DNA from: Chromohalobacter marismortui
GTDB lineage: Bacteria > Pseudomonadota > Gammaproteobacteria > Pseudomonadales > Halomonadaceae
Reading direction: 5' to 3'
DNA length: 64,000 nt
NCBI RefSeq assembly: GCF_004364315.1
Contig: NZ_SOBR01000001.1
Coordinates: forward strand, 186,001 to 250,000
Of this stretch, positions 37,283-45,545 are shown piece after piece. Position 1 is the stretch's first letter. Every line of letters starts with the position of its first letter. The position numbers and the translations under genes are program-made. The notes below the pieces were generated by a model. That model had not been told where the DNA came from, ran no database searches, and saw only the letters and a program-made list of their open reading frames with translations.

Positions 37283-38926
37283 ATGAAGTATTCTCTGTTA
37301 TCGCGTTATGGGGTCTTCACGGCGTGCTGTGTGATCACCCTGGCGACCATACCCGTGGCCATGCAATGGCACGCTGCATGGCCGGTGCCGCTGATGAGCG
37401 GTGCGCTGGTGCTATTGGGCATTGTCGATCTTGTGCAGCGTGGGTATGCGGTACGCCGTAATTATCCTGTCATTGGTAACCTGCGCTATGTCTTCAAAGC
37501 ACTACGTCCAGAGTTGCGTCAGTATCTTTTCGAGGCCGATACGGACCAACTGCCGTTCTCTCATGTCCAGCGTGGCCTGGTTTACCAGCGCGCGCGACAG
37601 CGCAACGATGCCAAACCCTTCGGAACGTTGCGGGACGTCTACGCCAATGCCTATGAATATATCGGCCACTCGATGGAAACGGCGCCAGTGGCCGAGCCGG
37701 ACGATTTTCGTCTGACCATCGGCAACGAGCAGTGTACACAGCCCTATGAGATCTCGTTGTTCAATATCTCGGCGATGAGTTTCGGGGCACTGAGTGCCAA
37801 TGCGATTCGTGCGCTCAACAAGGGCGCACGGCTTGGTCGCTTCGCACATGATACCGGTGAGGGGGGCATCAGCCCGTATCACCGCGAGCATGGCGGTGAC
37901 CTGATCTGGGAACTGGGCAGCGGCTACTTTGGTTGTCGCACACCGCAAGGCGAGTTCGATCCCGACCGCTTCGCCGAGCAAGCCAGCGATGCGCAGATCA
38001 AGATGATCGAGATCAAGCTCAGCCAAGGAGCCAAGCCAGGCCACGGAGGATTGCTGCCGGCGGAAAAGATCACGCCGGAAATCGCCCAGACGCGGGAAAT
38101 CCCGGAGGGGGAGGATTGTCTCTCGCCGGCCAGCCATCCAGCATTCTCGACGCCGCTCGAGATGCTCGATTTCATCACGCGCTTGCGTGAGCTTTCCGGC
38201 GGCAAGCCGGTCGGCTTCAAATTGTGCCTCGGCCAACCCTGGCAGTTCATGGCCATCGTCAAGGCGATGCTCGATACCGAGGTGATCCCGGATTTCATCG
38301 TCGTCGATGGCAGCGAAGGAGGCACTGGCGCGGCCCCGGTAGAGTTTTCCGATCACTTGGGCACGCCGTTGCGAGAAGGTCTCTTGTTCGTGCACAACAC
38401 ACTGGTCGGCGCGGGGCTGCGTGACCGGGTTCGTCTCGGGGCGAGCGGCAAGATCATCAGCGCGTTCGATATCGCTCGCGTCATGGCCATGGGGGCCGAT
38501 TGGGTCAATGCCGCGCGCGGTTACATGTTCGCGCTGGGCTGCATCCAATCGCAAAGTTGTCATACCAATCGCTGCCCGACCGGTGTGGCTACCCAGGACC
38601 CGCTGCGCCAGAAGTCGCTGGTCGTCGGCGACAAGGCCGAGCAGGTGTATCATTTTCATCACAATACCCTGCATGCCCTGGCGGAAATGACGGCGGCAGC
38701 GGGGCTGACGCGTCCGTGGCAGATTACCCCGGATTATCTCGTGCACCGGGTCTCGGAAAACGAGGTGAAGCTCTTTTCCCACCTGCATCCGTTCCTGGAG
38801 CCTGGCGAGTTGTTGCGCAACCCCGGTCAGCGCCCGTTCTATGGCCGTATCTGGCGTATGGCGCAAGCCGAGAGCTTCGCCCCCATGCAGGTGGCTGATG
38901 CGCCGAGTGGGTCGACGGCCGCGTAG
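37283..38926 (+). CDS. Membrane-anchored FMN-binding glutamate synthase-like protein
   Basis: A 547-residue protein containing only the FMN-binding synthase domain of GltB. Two N-terminal membrane segments (about residues 8-27 and 32-50) anchor it, then comes the barrel: NISAMSFGALSANAI, HDTGEGGISPYH, IEIKLSQGAKPGHGG, VDGSEGGTGAAP, and the iron-sulfur loop CIQSQSCHTNRCPTG with the C-x5-C-x4-C spacing of the 3Fe-4S site. It lacks the glutaminase and GXGXG domains of a real glutamate synthase, so it must use a different ammonia source or reaction. ATG 37283 follows AAGGA by seven bases. This stand-alone form is widespread; its reaction is not established. Confidence 0.86.
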   Translation: MKYSLLSRYGVFTACCVITLATIPVAMQWHAAWPVPLMSGALVLLGIVDLVQRGYAVRRNYPVIGNLRYVFKALRPELRQYLFEADTDQLPFSHVQRGLVYQRARQRNDAKPFGTLRDVYANAYEYIGHSMETAPVAEPDDFRLTIGNEQCTQPYEISLFNISAMSFGALSANAIRALNKGARLGRFAHDTGEGGISPYHREHGGDLIWELGSGYFGCRTPQGEFDPDRFAEQASDAQIKMIEIKLSQGAKPGHGGLLPAEKITPEIAQTREIPEGEDCLSPASHPAFSTPLEMLDFITRLRELSGGKPVGFKLCLGQPWQFMAIVKAMLDTEVIPDFIVVDGSEGGTGAAPVEFSDHLGTPLREGLLFVHNTLVGAGLRDRVRLGASGKIISAFDIARVMAMGADWVNAARGYMFALGCIQSQSCHTNRCPTGVATQDPLRQKSLVVGDKAEQVYHFHHNTLHALAEMTAAAGLTRPWQITPDYLVHRVSENEVKLFSHLHPFLEPGELLRNPGQRPFYGRIWRMAQAESFAPMQVADAPSGSTAA

Positions 38927-38935
38927 AGGCCTTTT

Positions 38936-39376
38936 TCAGGCGTCATGACGGTGCTGGTGCGGCTCGGGGGCGGCCTTGCCGTTGGCGAAGGCGGTTAGGA
39001 TCGTGCATTGTGTGGCTGCGTGCGGGCCGCCGCAGCAGGCATCGGTCAGGTGGGCCAGCGCCTGACGCATGTGCTGCAATTCCGCCAGGCGCGCATCGAT
39101 GGCGGCGAGCTTGTCCTCGGCGACGCGCTTGACCTCTTCGCAGGTGTGCGCATCGGCATCGACCTGCAGCGAGAGCAGCTCACGAATGTCGGCCAGGGTA
39201 AAGCCCAGGCGCTTGGCGCGCAGGATGAAATGCAGGCGCTCGAGGTTGTCCGCAGCGTAGTAGCGATAGCCGTTTTCGCCGCGTTGGGCATCCGGGAGTA
39301 ATCCTTCCTTTTCGTAGTAGCGCAACGTATCGACGCTGACGCCGCTACGCTCGGCCAGTTCTCCGATCCGTAGCAT
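38936..39376 (-). CDS. zntR: MerR-family metal regulator, ZntR-like
   Basis: A 146-residue MerR-type activator that should twist a spaced promoter when it binds zinc or a related metal. The N-terminal helix-turn-helix has RIGELAERSGVSVDTLRYYEKEGLL; a long dimer helix follows. All ZntR metal ligands are visible: the Cys in HTCEEVK and the loop ACCGGPHAATQC with C-C-x3-H-x4-C. A short His-rich tail (PHQHRHDA) follows. ATG 39376 has AGGAGGAG five bases upstream, overlapping the stop of the DUF1853 gene, so the two are co-transcribed. No zntA or other metal pump lies in the window, so its target is elsewhere. Confidence 0.88.
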   Translation of the reverse strand: MLRIGELAERSGVSVDTLRYYEKEGLLPDAQRGENGYRYYAADNLERLHFILRAKRLGFTLADIRELLSLQVDADAHTCEEVKRVAEDKLAAIDARLAELQHMRQALAHLTDACCGGPHAATQCTILTAFANGKAAPEPHQHRHDA

Positions 39377-39387
39377 GGCTCTCCTCC

Positions 39388-40368
39388 TCATATAGTGGAC
39401 GTAATGGGTGGCAGTGGCAGGCTTCGCGGCCAGTCATCGGGGACGATGAAAAAACGCCGCTGGGTGCCGTCGGGCGCTTGCAGATGATATTGCTGTGGCG
39501 CGCCGCTACCCGTGAAGTGTGTCTCGAGTTCGGCGTCGACGCTCTCTAGCGAGCGATAGGACTCGCCCCCGGGAAGCGCGAGCCAATGTGGCTTGTGAAG
39601 GGGGGCGCCCAGGGTCCCCGTCGGCAAGTTGTCACGCAGTATCGGCCAGTTTTGCCATGGCAGCCAATTGCCATGTGTGGCGGTGGTACGTGCCGGATGC
39701 GGTGCCGCTATCGTGATGGGCCAAGGGTAAAAGAGCATCCCGAGCATGGCTGCCCGCTGTCGAAGTGATCTTGGGTCAATAGCCAGCGCGTTCAAGCATG
39801 CCATCGAGCGCGGATGATGGGCCAGGGGCAACTGATGATGGCCAGTATGGGCATGCTTGCGTGCCAGCGAGTCGGCGCAGCCGGGGCCGATCCAGCGTGC
39901 CGGGTGGCGTTCGTCGCCGGGGCCTTCGCTAAGGCCCAGATAATACTTGATGGCCACTTCAAGATGGACGGGCTGCCCCTGTCGATCGGCATAGATCACA
40001 TCTAGCTCACCGAGGGTGCGGCCAGCTTCCTGGATCGCGACGTTGGTAGCGAGCAGACGTGTCGCCGGTGCCAGGTCGAGCAGGGCGTGCCAGAGGCGCT
40101 CATGATAATGCCCCAGGCGTCGCGGTGGCGTCGCGCCGATATACGATATGAGCCGTTGCGGTTCGGCGTCGAGTGCATGCAGCCAAGCCTTTCTGCACGA
40201 AGCGTCTTCAAGCCCGAGCTCCTCGAGTGTCGGCCGGCCCGGGTAATCGCTGTCGATGATATCCGGTGCATGCAATAGCCAGGCGAGATCACGCACCCAG
40301 GGGTGGTCAAACGATGCCCCTTCGGCTTCCAGCGTGGGCATGGCGGCATCGAGAGGTGTTTGCATCAT
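39388..40368 (-). CDS. DUF1853 family protein
   Basis: A 326-residue soluble protein matched to DUF1853 by FDHPWVRDLAWLLHAPD at the N-terminus, RLGHYHERLW, and the central TLGELDVIYADRQGQPVHLEVAIKYYLG. The last segment has the look of a PD-(D/E)xK nuclease core (Asp in ELDVI, then E-x-A-x-K in LEVAIKYY), which is my reading and not an established activity. It starts near ATG 40368 (a second ATG follows at once) and diverges from the MocR gene over 169 bases. Its stop overlaps the ribosome site of the ZntR-like gene. Confidence 0.75.
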   Translation of the reverse strand: MMQTPLDAAMPTLEAEGASFDHPWVRDLAWLLHAPDIIDSDYPGRPTLEELGLEDASCRKAWLHALDAEPQRLISYIGATPPRRLGHYHERLWHALLDLAPATRLLATNVAIQEAGRTLGELDVIYADRQGQPVHLEVAIKYYLGLSEGPGDERHPARWIGPGCADSLARKHAHTGHHQLPLAHHPRSMACLNALAIDPRSLRQRAAMLGMLFYPWPITIAAPHPARTTATHGNWLPWQNWPILRDNLPTGTLGAPLHKPHWLALPGGESYRSLESVDAELETHFTGSGAPQQYHLQAPDGTQRRFFIVPDDWPRSLPLPPITSTI

Positions 40369-40537
40369 GTCATGGTCATGTCAAGTGAGGGGCCTGGCGT
40401 CAACTGATATGCTTTTTTCATGCTTATCTGAATCTGTACTCTCCATGGTATTCCCCTGACAATATCTCCAGTTGCAAGACAATGCGAACCCGTTGCCTTT
40501 GCGTTTAAACAGGTAGTGAGTGTTGTCGGAGGTGGAC

Positions 40538-42001
40538 ATGAAGCGTTATCAACATCTGGCCGAAGCACTTGAGTCTTCAATTCTCTCCGGTGCGTTGCAT
40601 GCCGGGGATCGTCTGCCTTCGATTCGTGCTGCCAGCATCAGCCGTAACGTCAGTCCCACGACTGTTTTCAAGGCGTATTATCTGCTGGAAGCCAAAGGAC
40701 TTATCCGGGCGCGTGACCGCTCAGGGTTCTATGTCGTTGGGCCGGAAGGCACCCGTCCACCGGAAATCGAGATGACCAGCGCGCCTGACGAGCGTGTATT
40801 CAATGTCGATGTCAGCGACCGTGTTCTCCAGGTGCTAGGCGCTACTATGCGCCGCGATCTGGTGCCTTTGGGGTCTGCACTGCCGAGTCCTGAGCTCTAT
40901 CCTATCCCGAGGCTTTCTCAGGTCATGGCATCCACGCTACCCAAGCTGAGTGTCTGGCATACGGTGGATGATTTGAGCCCGGGTAGTGCTCAGCTGCGTC
41001 ATGCTATTTCACTGCGCTATCACGCGGATGGTATGCAAGTGTATGCGGATGATCTCGTAGTGACCAATGGCGCACTGGAAGCGCTCAATATCTGTCTGGG
41101 TGTCGTCACCCAGCCGGGGGATGCGGTCATTGTAGAGTCCCCTACCTTTTATGCGGCTCTCCAAGCGCTGGAGCGGAATCACCTACGGGCAATCGAGGTG
41201 TCGACACATCCACGCGATGGTGTTGACCTAGAGGCGATGGAGCGGGCGATACAGCGGTATAAGCCGGCGGCATGCTGGTTGATGACCAACTTCCAGAACC
41301 CGTTGGGTAGCCTGATGCCAGAAGACAAGAAACGTAATCTTGTCGCGCTACTGCAACGCTATGCTTTGCCGATGATCGAGGATGATGTCTATGGTGAGCT
41401 TTATTTCGATAGCCGCCGGCCGCTGCCTGCCAAAGCCTTCGACCAGGAAGGTTTGATCATGCACTGCAGCTCATTTTCCAAAAGCCTGGCACCTGGCTGG
41501 CGTGTTGGCTGGGTGGCAGGGGGGCGCTATACCCAACACATCATGCGTGACAAACTTTCACTTTCTTTATCGGCATCAGCGCCGGCTCAGGTAGCGCTAG
41601 CGGCTTACCTGTCACGCAGCGGGTTTGATCGGCATTTGCGAACGCTGAGGCACAGGTTTGAATGGCAGCGTAACTGTATGCTGCAAGCGATCACGGCGCA
41701 TTTCCCTGAAGGTACCCGGACGACATATCCCGCGGGAGGATATTTTTTATGGGTCGAGTTGCCGAAGTGTGTGGACACTTCGCGGCTACACCAGATGGCG
41801 CTGGCCGAAGGTATCAGTATCGCGCCGGGTAGTATCTTTTCTTCGCACGAGCGTTTTCACCATTGTCTGCGTTTGAACTATGGCCATCCCTGGGATGAGC
41901 GTTTGCAGACCGGCATGGAAATTCTCGGGCGCCTGATTGCCCAGCAGCTGGAATGCGGGGACCACTCGACAGGTGAAATCCAGCAAGGAGCGATACCATG
42001 A
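40538..42001 (+). CDS. MocR-type transcription regulator with aminotransferase domain
   Basis: A 487-residue chimeric regulator: N-terminal GntR winged helix (residues 1-70; SGALHAGDRLPSIRAAS, VSPTTVFKAYYLLEAKGLI) joined to a fold-type I aminotransferase domain (from about 110) with VTNGALEALNICLG, NFQNPLGS, EDDVYGEL and the PLP Lys in SSFSKSLAPGWRVGW. Family relatives are GabR, PdxR and TauR, which sense PLP adducts. ATG 40538 has GGAGG five bases upstream; GTG 40520 is in frame without a site. The stop overlaps the next start (ATGA). One hand-counted line here is 53% G+C, lower than much of the window. Target unknown; the divergent DUF1853 gene is the nearest candidate. Confidence 0.9.
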   Translation: MKRYQHLAEALESSILSGALHAGDRLPSIRAASISRNVSPTTVFKAYYLLEAKGLIRARDRSGFYVVGPEGTRPPEIEMTSAPDERVFNVDVSDRVLQVLGATMRRDLVPLGSALPSPELYPIPRLSQVMASTLPKLSVWHTVDDLSPGSAQLRHAISLRYHADGMQVYADDLVVTNGALEALNICLGVVTQPGDAVIVESPTFYAALQALERNHLRAIEVSTHPRDGVDLEAMERAIQRYKPAACWLMTNFQNPLGSLMPEDKKRNLVALLQRYALPMIEDDVYGELYFDSRRPLPAKAFDQEGLIMHCSSFSKSLAPGWRVGWVAGGRYTQHIMRDKLSLSLSASAPAQVALAAYLSRSGFDRHLRTLRHRFEWQRNCMLQAITAHFPEGTRTTYPAGGYFLWVELPKCVDTSRLHQMALAEGISIAPGSIFSSHERFHHCLRLNYGHPWDERLQTGMEILGRLIAQQLECGDHSTGEIQQGAIP

Positions 42002-42267
42002 GTAAGAAACCAATGCCGCGTAAACTTAAAGCGATATTCAAATTCTTCGCGGCTATTCTGGTGATCAACGTCATTGTGGGCATCGCGGGCGTCGTCTTCA
42101 TGATGCTTTATTACGGCAAGGTCGACGGGCAGGGCCAGGCAGCGTTGGTGACCTTCATGATCTTGAATACGATTTTCGCGTCGCCCGTGGCCTTGTATCT
42201 CTATTGGTGGGAGTTGCATCCCGTGCAGACACCCGAGTCGAATCAGTACAACGACCCGAAGCAATGA
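41998..42267 (+). CDS. Small two-helix membrane protein coupled to the MocR gene
   Basis: An 89-residue protein I do not recognise. It has a basic start (MSKKPMPRKLKAIFKF), two hydrophobic segments (FFAAILVINVIVGIAGVVFMMLYY and ALVTFMILNTIFASPVALYLYWW) and a polar tail. Its ATG overlaps the TGA of the MocR gene by four bases, so it is translated from the same message. This link suggests a shared role, but nothing in the sequence gives a function. Confidence 0.68.
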   Translation: MSKKPMPRKLKAIFKFFAAILVINVIVGIAGVVFMMLYYGKVDGQGQAALVTFMILNTIFASPVALYLYWWELHPVQTPESNQYNDPKQ

Positions 42268-42371
42268 ACGCAGGGCGCTGACATTGCCGGTGTACCGGCT
42301 TGCTGCGGTTTGCTCCGCTGCTCGCCAGTCCGCATAATGACGGGCCGCGACGCCGGCAACGAGATGCTTTC

Positions 42372-43253
42372 ATGCAGCCATTCAAGACCATTGGCCTGAT
42401 CGGACGGTTGGGCAGTCCCAATGCGGTAGAGACGCTCAAGCGGTTGCTCCGCTTTCTCGGCGCTCGCCAACTCCATGTGATCGTCGAGGAACGCACCGCC
42501 ACGGTCTTGCTCAATCACGGTTATCCCGAGGCGAGCTGTCGCCAGTTGGGTGAGCGCTGTGACTTGGCGATCGTGGTCGGCGGCGATGGCAGTCTGTTGG
42601 GTGCCGCGAGGACGTTGTGCGCCACGGGTACGCCGGTGGTGGGGGTCAACCGAGGGCGGCTGGGGTTTCTCACCGATATTTCGCCGGACGAGGTCGAAGA
42701 GCGGATTGGCGAAGTGCTCGATGGGCACTTCGAGAGTGAGCGTCGTTTCCTGCTGGAGGCGGAAGTGTTCCGCGCCGGGGAGCAGGTCGGCACGGCTTCG
42801 GGGCTCAATGATGTGGTCATCCATCCCGGCAAAGCGGCAAGAATGATCGAGTTCGAGCTGTTCATCGACGGTCAGTTCGTGTATAGCCAGCGTAGCGATG
42901 GATTGATCATTGCCTCCCCTACCGGCTCCACGGCCTATGCCTTGTCCGGGGGCGGGCCGATCGTGCACCCGCGTCTCGAGGCCATCACGCTGGTGCCGAT
43001 GTTTCCGCATACGCTGTCGAGCCGGCCGATCGTCGTCGACGCCGCGAGCGAGATCACGGTACATATCGGCGAAACCAACCAGGCCTATCCGCATGTCAGT
43101 TGTGACGGCCAGACGCAGGTGGTGTCCAAACCCGGTGATCGCCTGGTCGTGCGCCGCAAGCGGGAACGTTTGACGCTCATTCATCCGCGTGGGCACAACT
43201 ATTTCGAGACCTGTCGCACCAAGCTCGGCTGGAGCAGCCGGATGGGGGAGTGA
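42372..43253 (+). CDS. nadK: NAD kinase
   Basis: NadK phosphorylates NAD to NADP. The 293-residue product has the GGDGS motif (VVGGDGSLLGAART, about residues 62-75), NRGRLGFLTD, and the second signature SPTGSTAYALSGGGPIVHP. ATG 42372 gives the family start MQPFKTIGLIGR; the open frame upstream of it is not conserved-looking. Its stop is one base before the ATG of the phosphoesterase gene, so the two are co-translated. Confidence 0.95.
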   Translation: MQPFKTIGLIGRLGSPNAVETLKRLLRFLGARQLHVIVEERTATVLLNHGYPEASCRQLGERCDLAIVVGGDGSLLGAARTLCATGTPVVGVNRGRLGFLTDISPDEVEERIGEVLDGHFESERRFLLEAEVFRAGEQVGTASGLNDVVIHPGKAARMIEFELFIDGQFVYSQRSDGLIIASPTGSTAYALSGGGPIVHPRLEAITLVPMFPHTLSSRPIVVDAASEITVHIGETNQAYPHVSCDGQTQVVSKPGDRLVVRRKRERLTLIHPRGHNYFETCRTKLGWSSRMGE

Positions 43254-43254
43254 C

Positions 43255-44262
43255 ATGACGTTGGCTCGACAGGACCTCGATGGTTACGACTTGATCGGTG
43301 ATGTGCACGGGTGCGGCGCCTCGTTGGCGGTATTGCTGGAAAAGCTCGGGTATCGTCATCGGGATGGCGTGTACCGTCATCCACGTCGTCGGGTGATCTT
43401 CTTGGGTGATCTGATCGATCGCGGCCCGCGCATTCGGTTGGCACTGAACATCGTGCGCGGCATGGTCGAGGCCGGCGAAGCGCATATCGTGATGGGCAAC
43501 CATGAGTACAATGCGTTGGCGTATTGTCACCGGGCGCCATCGGAATGGGCGGGAGATTGGCTGCGTGAGCATTCACCGCGTCACAACCGCATCATCAATG
43601 AGACGTTGGCGCAGTTTCGCGACCATCCCCAGGAGTGGCAATCCCACCTCGATTGGTTCATGACGATGCCGCTGTGCCTCGAACGCGATGGGTTGCGGGT
43701 CGTGCATGCGTGCTGGGACCGGGAACTCATCGCCGCCTTCCTGGCGCAGTGCCCCGACGGTCGCATGAGCGAAGAGTTTCTGTACGATTCGGCATGCCCG
43801 GGAACATTTGCCTTTCGTGTCGTGGATCGGCTGACGCGGGGGCCGTCGCTGCCATTGCCGGCGGGCCTGCGCATCTATTCCGGCGACGGTTTCACACGCA
43901 CCACCTTCCGCGCTCATTTCTGGGCACGCAACCCGTTGACCTATGGCGATGTGGTCTTTCAGCCCGACAACCTTCCTGATGACCTCGAGAATCAGCCACT
44001 GAGCGCGGAAGAGCGCCAGCGGTTGCCCTATTATGGTCCGCAGGAGCCGCCGCTGTTCATAGGCCACTATTGGTGCGAGGGGGTGCCGGCGCTGCCGGCA
44101 CCGAATATCGCCTGTCTCGATTACAGCGCCGTAAAATACGGGCGTCTGGTTGCCTATCGCTGGGAAGGTGAGCGACAACTGGATGCCAACCGCTTCGTAT
44201 GGGTTGATGTGTCGCGGGATCAATCGACGTCACTCAGGCCCGATGACATCGCGCTGATGTGA
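43255..44262 (+). CDS. Metallophosphoesterase (PrpE/ApaH-like)
   Basis: A 335-residue two-metal phosphatase. The metal-binding motifs are in order: GDVHG (residues 15-19), GDLIDRG (about 46-52), GNHE (about 81-84), then later His residues (VVHACWD; FIGHYW). This is the ser/thr phosphatase / diadenosine tetraphosphatase superfamily, PrpE-like from its length. The substrate is not determinable. ATG 43255 follows GGGGGAG by four bases and lies directly after nadK; because nadK acts on a nucleotide cofactor, a nucleotide substrate is a mild inference. Confidence 0.85.
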   Translation: MTLARQDLDGYDLIGDVHGCGASLAVLLEKLGYRHRDGVYRHPRRRVIFLGDLIDRGPRIRLALNIVRGMVEAGEAHIVMGNHEYNALAYCHRAPSEWAGDWLREHSPRHNRIINETLAQFRDHPQEWQSHLDWFMTMPLCLERDGLRVVHACWDRELIAAFLAQCPDGRMSEEFLYDSACPGTFAFRVVDRLTRGPSLPLPAGLRIYSGDGFTRTTFRAHFWARNPLTYGDVVFQPDNLPDDLENQPLSAEERQRLPYYGPQEPPLFIGHYWCEGVPALPAPNIACLDYSAVKYGRLVAYRWEGERQLDANRFVWVDVSRDQSTSLRPDDIALM

Positions 44263-44359
44263 GGAGAAGAAAAAATTGAAAAAAATTTCGTCGCGCGGGG
44301 AACTCAGCGTGGTGGGGCGTCGTCAGAGTAGGTGTTCCCTTGAATGATCCCTTGCTCTT

Positions 44360-44393
44360 GTCCGGCGGCCCCCTCCGCCGGACTTTTTCTTTT
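44360..44393 (+). terminator. Rho-independent terminator after nadK-phosphoesterase operon
   Basis: GTCCGGCGG (44360-44368) pairs with CCGCCGGAC (44375-44383), loop of six, followed by TTTTTCTTTT. It ends the operon 98 bases past the phosphoesterase stop and 32 bases before the rhomboid start, which favours the downstream start used for that gene. Confidence 0.9.
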
Positions 44394-44424
44394 GTGCGTT
44401 CGTCTGGTCATCGAAAAGGTCCCC

Positions 44425-45282
44425 ATGTACAGATTGCTGGAACTGCCTCGTCAACAGGATATCGTCGCGCTGCGTCGGGCGTTGTGGGCGCATCGTATCG
44501 GCCACCAGGTGACCGACGAAGACGAGGCGACCCAGGTGATATGGCTGGCCGATCCGCGTCAACGTGACGACGCGGCACGCCTGATCGAGCAATGGCAGCG
44601 TGGTGAATTGGCGTCGCGTCCTGGCGCATCGACGCGACGCCGTTCATCGGGAATGGTGGGCAGTGCTTTCACTCAGGCGCCGTTGGCGGCAGCCTGTGTG
44701 GCACTCTGCGTGGCGGTCTTCGGCTTGATGACACTGTTCGGTGACCGCGTGGTCACTGCACTTACTTTCGTGCCGGTCGAGGCCGTGTCCGGACGCCTGA
44801 CGGTCGGCACCTTGGGTGATTCTCTAGCCAGTGGCCAGATATGGCGCTTTGTGTCGCCCGCGTTGATGCATTTTGGCTGGATGCACTTGGTCTTCAATAT
44901 GCTGTGGCTATGGTATTTTGGGCGCCAGGTCGAAGCCTTGCAGGGCCCCGTGCGCCTTGCTGCGCTCATCGTGGTGGCCGCATTGGTCTCCAACTTGGCC
45001 CAATATGCCACGGGAACCGTGTTGTTCGGTGGCATGTCCGGGGTCGATTATGCGTTGCTGGGATACGTCTGGCTGATGGCGCGTCGGGCCCCGGGGAGTG
45101 GATTCTTCGTACCTCAGATGCTGGTGGTGTTCATGCTTGCCTGGATGGTGTTTACCATGACCGACATGGCGGGCTTGTTCGGGTTCGGCAATGTTGCCAA
45201 CGAAGCGCATCTGGGGGGACTTTTGATCGGCCTGGCGGCGGGCTGGTGGGCCGGTGGACGTGCCGCGAGAGGAGAACGTTAG
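44425..45282 (+). CDS. glpG: Rhomboid family intramembrane serine protease (GlpG-like)
   Basis: Intramembrane protease of 285 residues. A cytosolic N-terminal domain (1-85, MYRLLELPRQQDIVALRRAL) as in GlpG is followed by six membrane segments. The active site is visible: Ser in GGMSGVDYALLGY and His in NEAHLGGLLIG, with HFGWMHLVFNMLWLWYFG and SNLAQY also conserved. ATG 44425 lies just after the terminator at 44360-44393; an open frame starting at 44344 would run through that hairpin and is rejected. Its stop TAG shares a base with the GTG of the next gene. Confidence 0.92.
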   Translation: MYRLLELPRQQDIVALRRALWAHRIGHQVTDEDEATQVIWLADPRQRDDAARLIEQWQRGELASRPGASTRRRSSGMVGSAFTQAPLAAACVALCVAVFGLMTLFGDRVVTALTFVPVEAVSGRLTVGTLGDSLASGQIWRFVSPALMHFGWMHLVFNMLWLWYFGRQVEALQGPVRLAALIVVAALVSNLAQYATGTVLFGGMSGVDYALLGYVWLMARRAPGSGFFVPQMLVVFMLAWMVFTMTDMAGLFGFGNVANEAHLGGLLIGLAAGWWAGGRAARGER

Positions 45283-45545
45283 TGAGCGATATGACCTTCG
45301 ACAAGATGGTGGCGCAGATGACACCCGCCATGTACGACAGCTTCAAGCAGGCGATCGCGCTGCGTAAATGGCCGGATGGGCAGCGTCTGAGCCAAGCGCA
45401 GACCGAGCTGTGTCTCGAAGCGGTGATGAAGTACGAAATTGCCCATGGCGTGCCCGAGAACGAGCGAGTGGGCTATTTCGAACGCGGAGGCTGTGGTACG
45501 ACCGATGAGGCTGGCGAGTCGAATGCCATCAAGTGGATGAACTGA
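45282..45545 (+). CDS. YeaC-like protein (DUF1315)
   Basis: An 87-residue soluble protein matched to the YeaC/DUF1315 family from MTFDKMVAQMTPAMYDSFKQA, KWPDGQRLSQAQTELCLEAVMKYE and the C-terminal GYFERGGC. Function unknown. It starts at GTG 45282, seven bases after AGAGGAG and overlapping the rhomboid stop (TAGTG); ATG 45291 is a weaker option. Its TGA overlaps the ATG of the DUF2797 gene. The conserved pairing of YeaC with DUF2797 is something I recall from pseudomonads. Confidence 0.83.
   Translation: MSDMTFDKMVAQMTPAMYDSFKQAIALRKWPDGQRLSQAQTELCLEAVMKYEIAHGVPENERVGYFERGGCGTTDEAGESNAIKWMN

Noticed and set aside
37502-38866. A 454-codon minus-strand frame opposite the GltB-like gene
   Set aside because: The plus frame contains FMN and iron-sulfur motifs; the antisense product matches nothing I know.
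44344-44424. An upstream extension of the rhomboid gene
   Set aside because: It would translate through the terminator at 44360-44393, and the GlpG-type N-terminus begins at ATG 44425.
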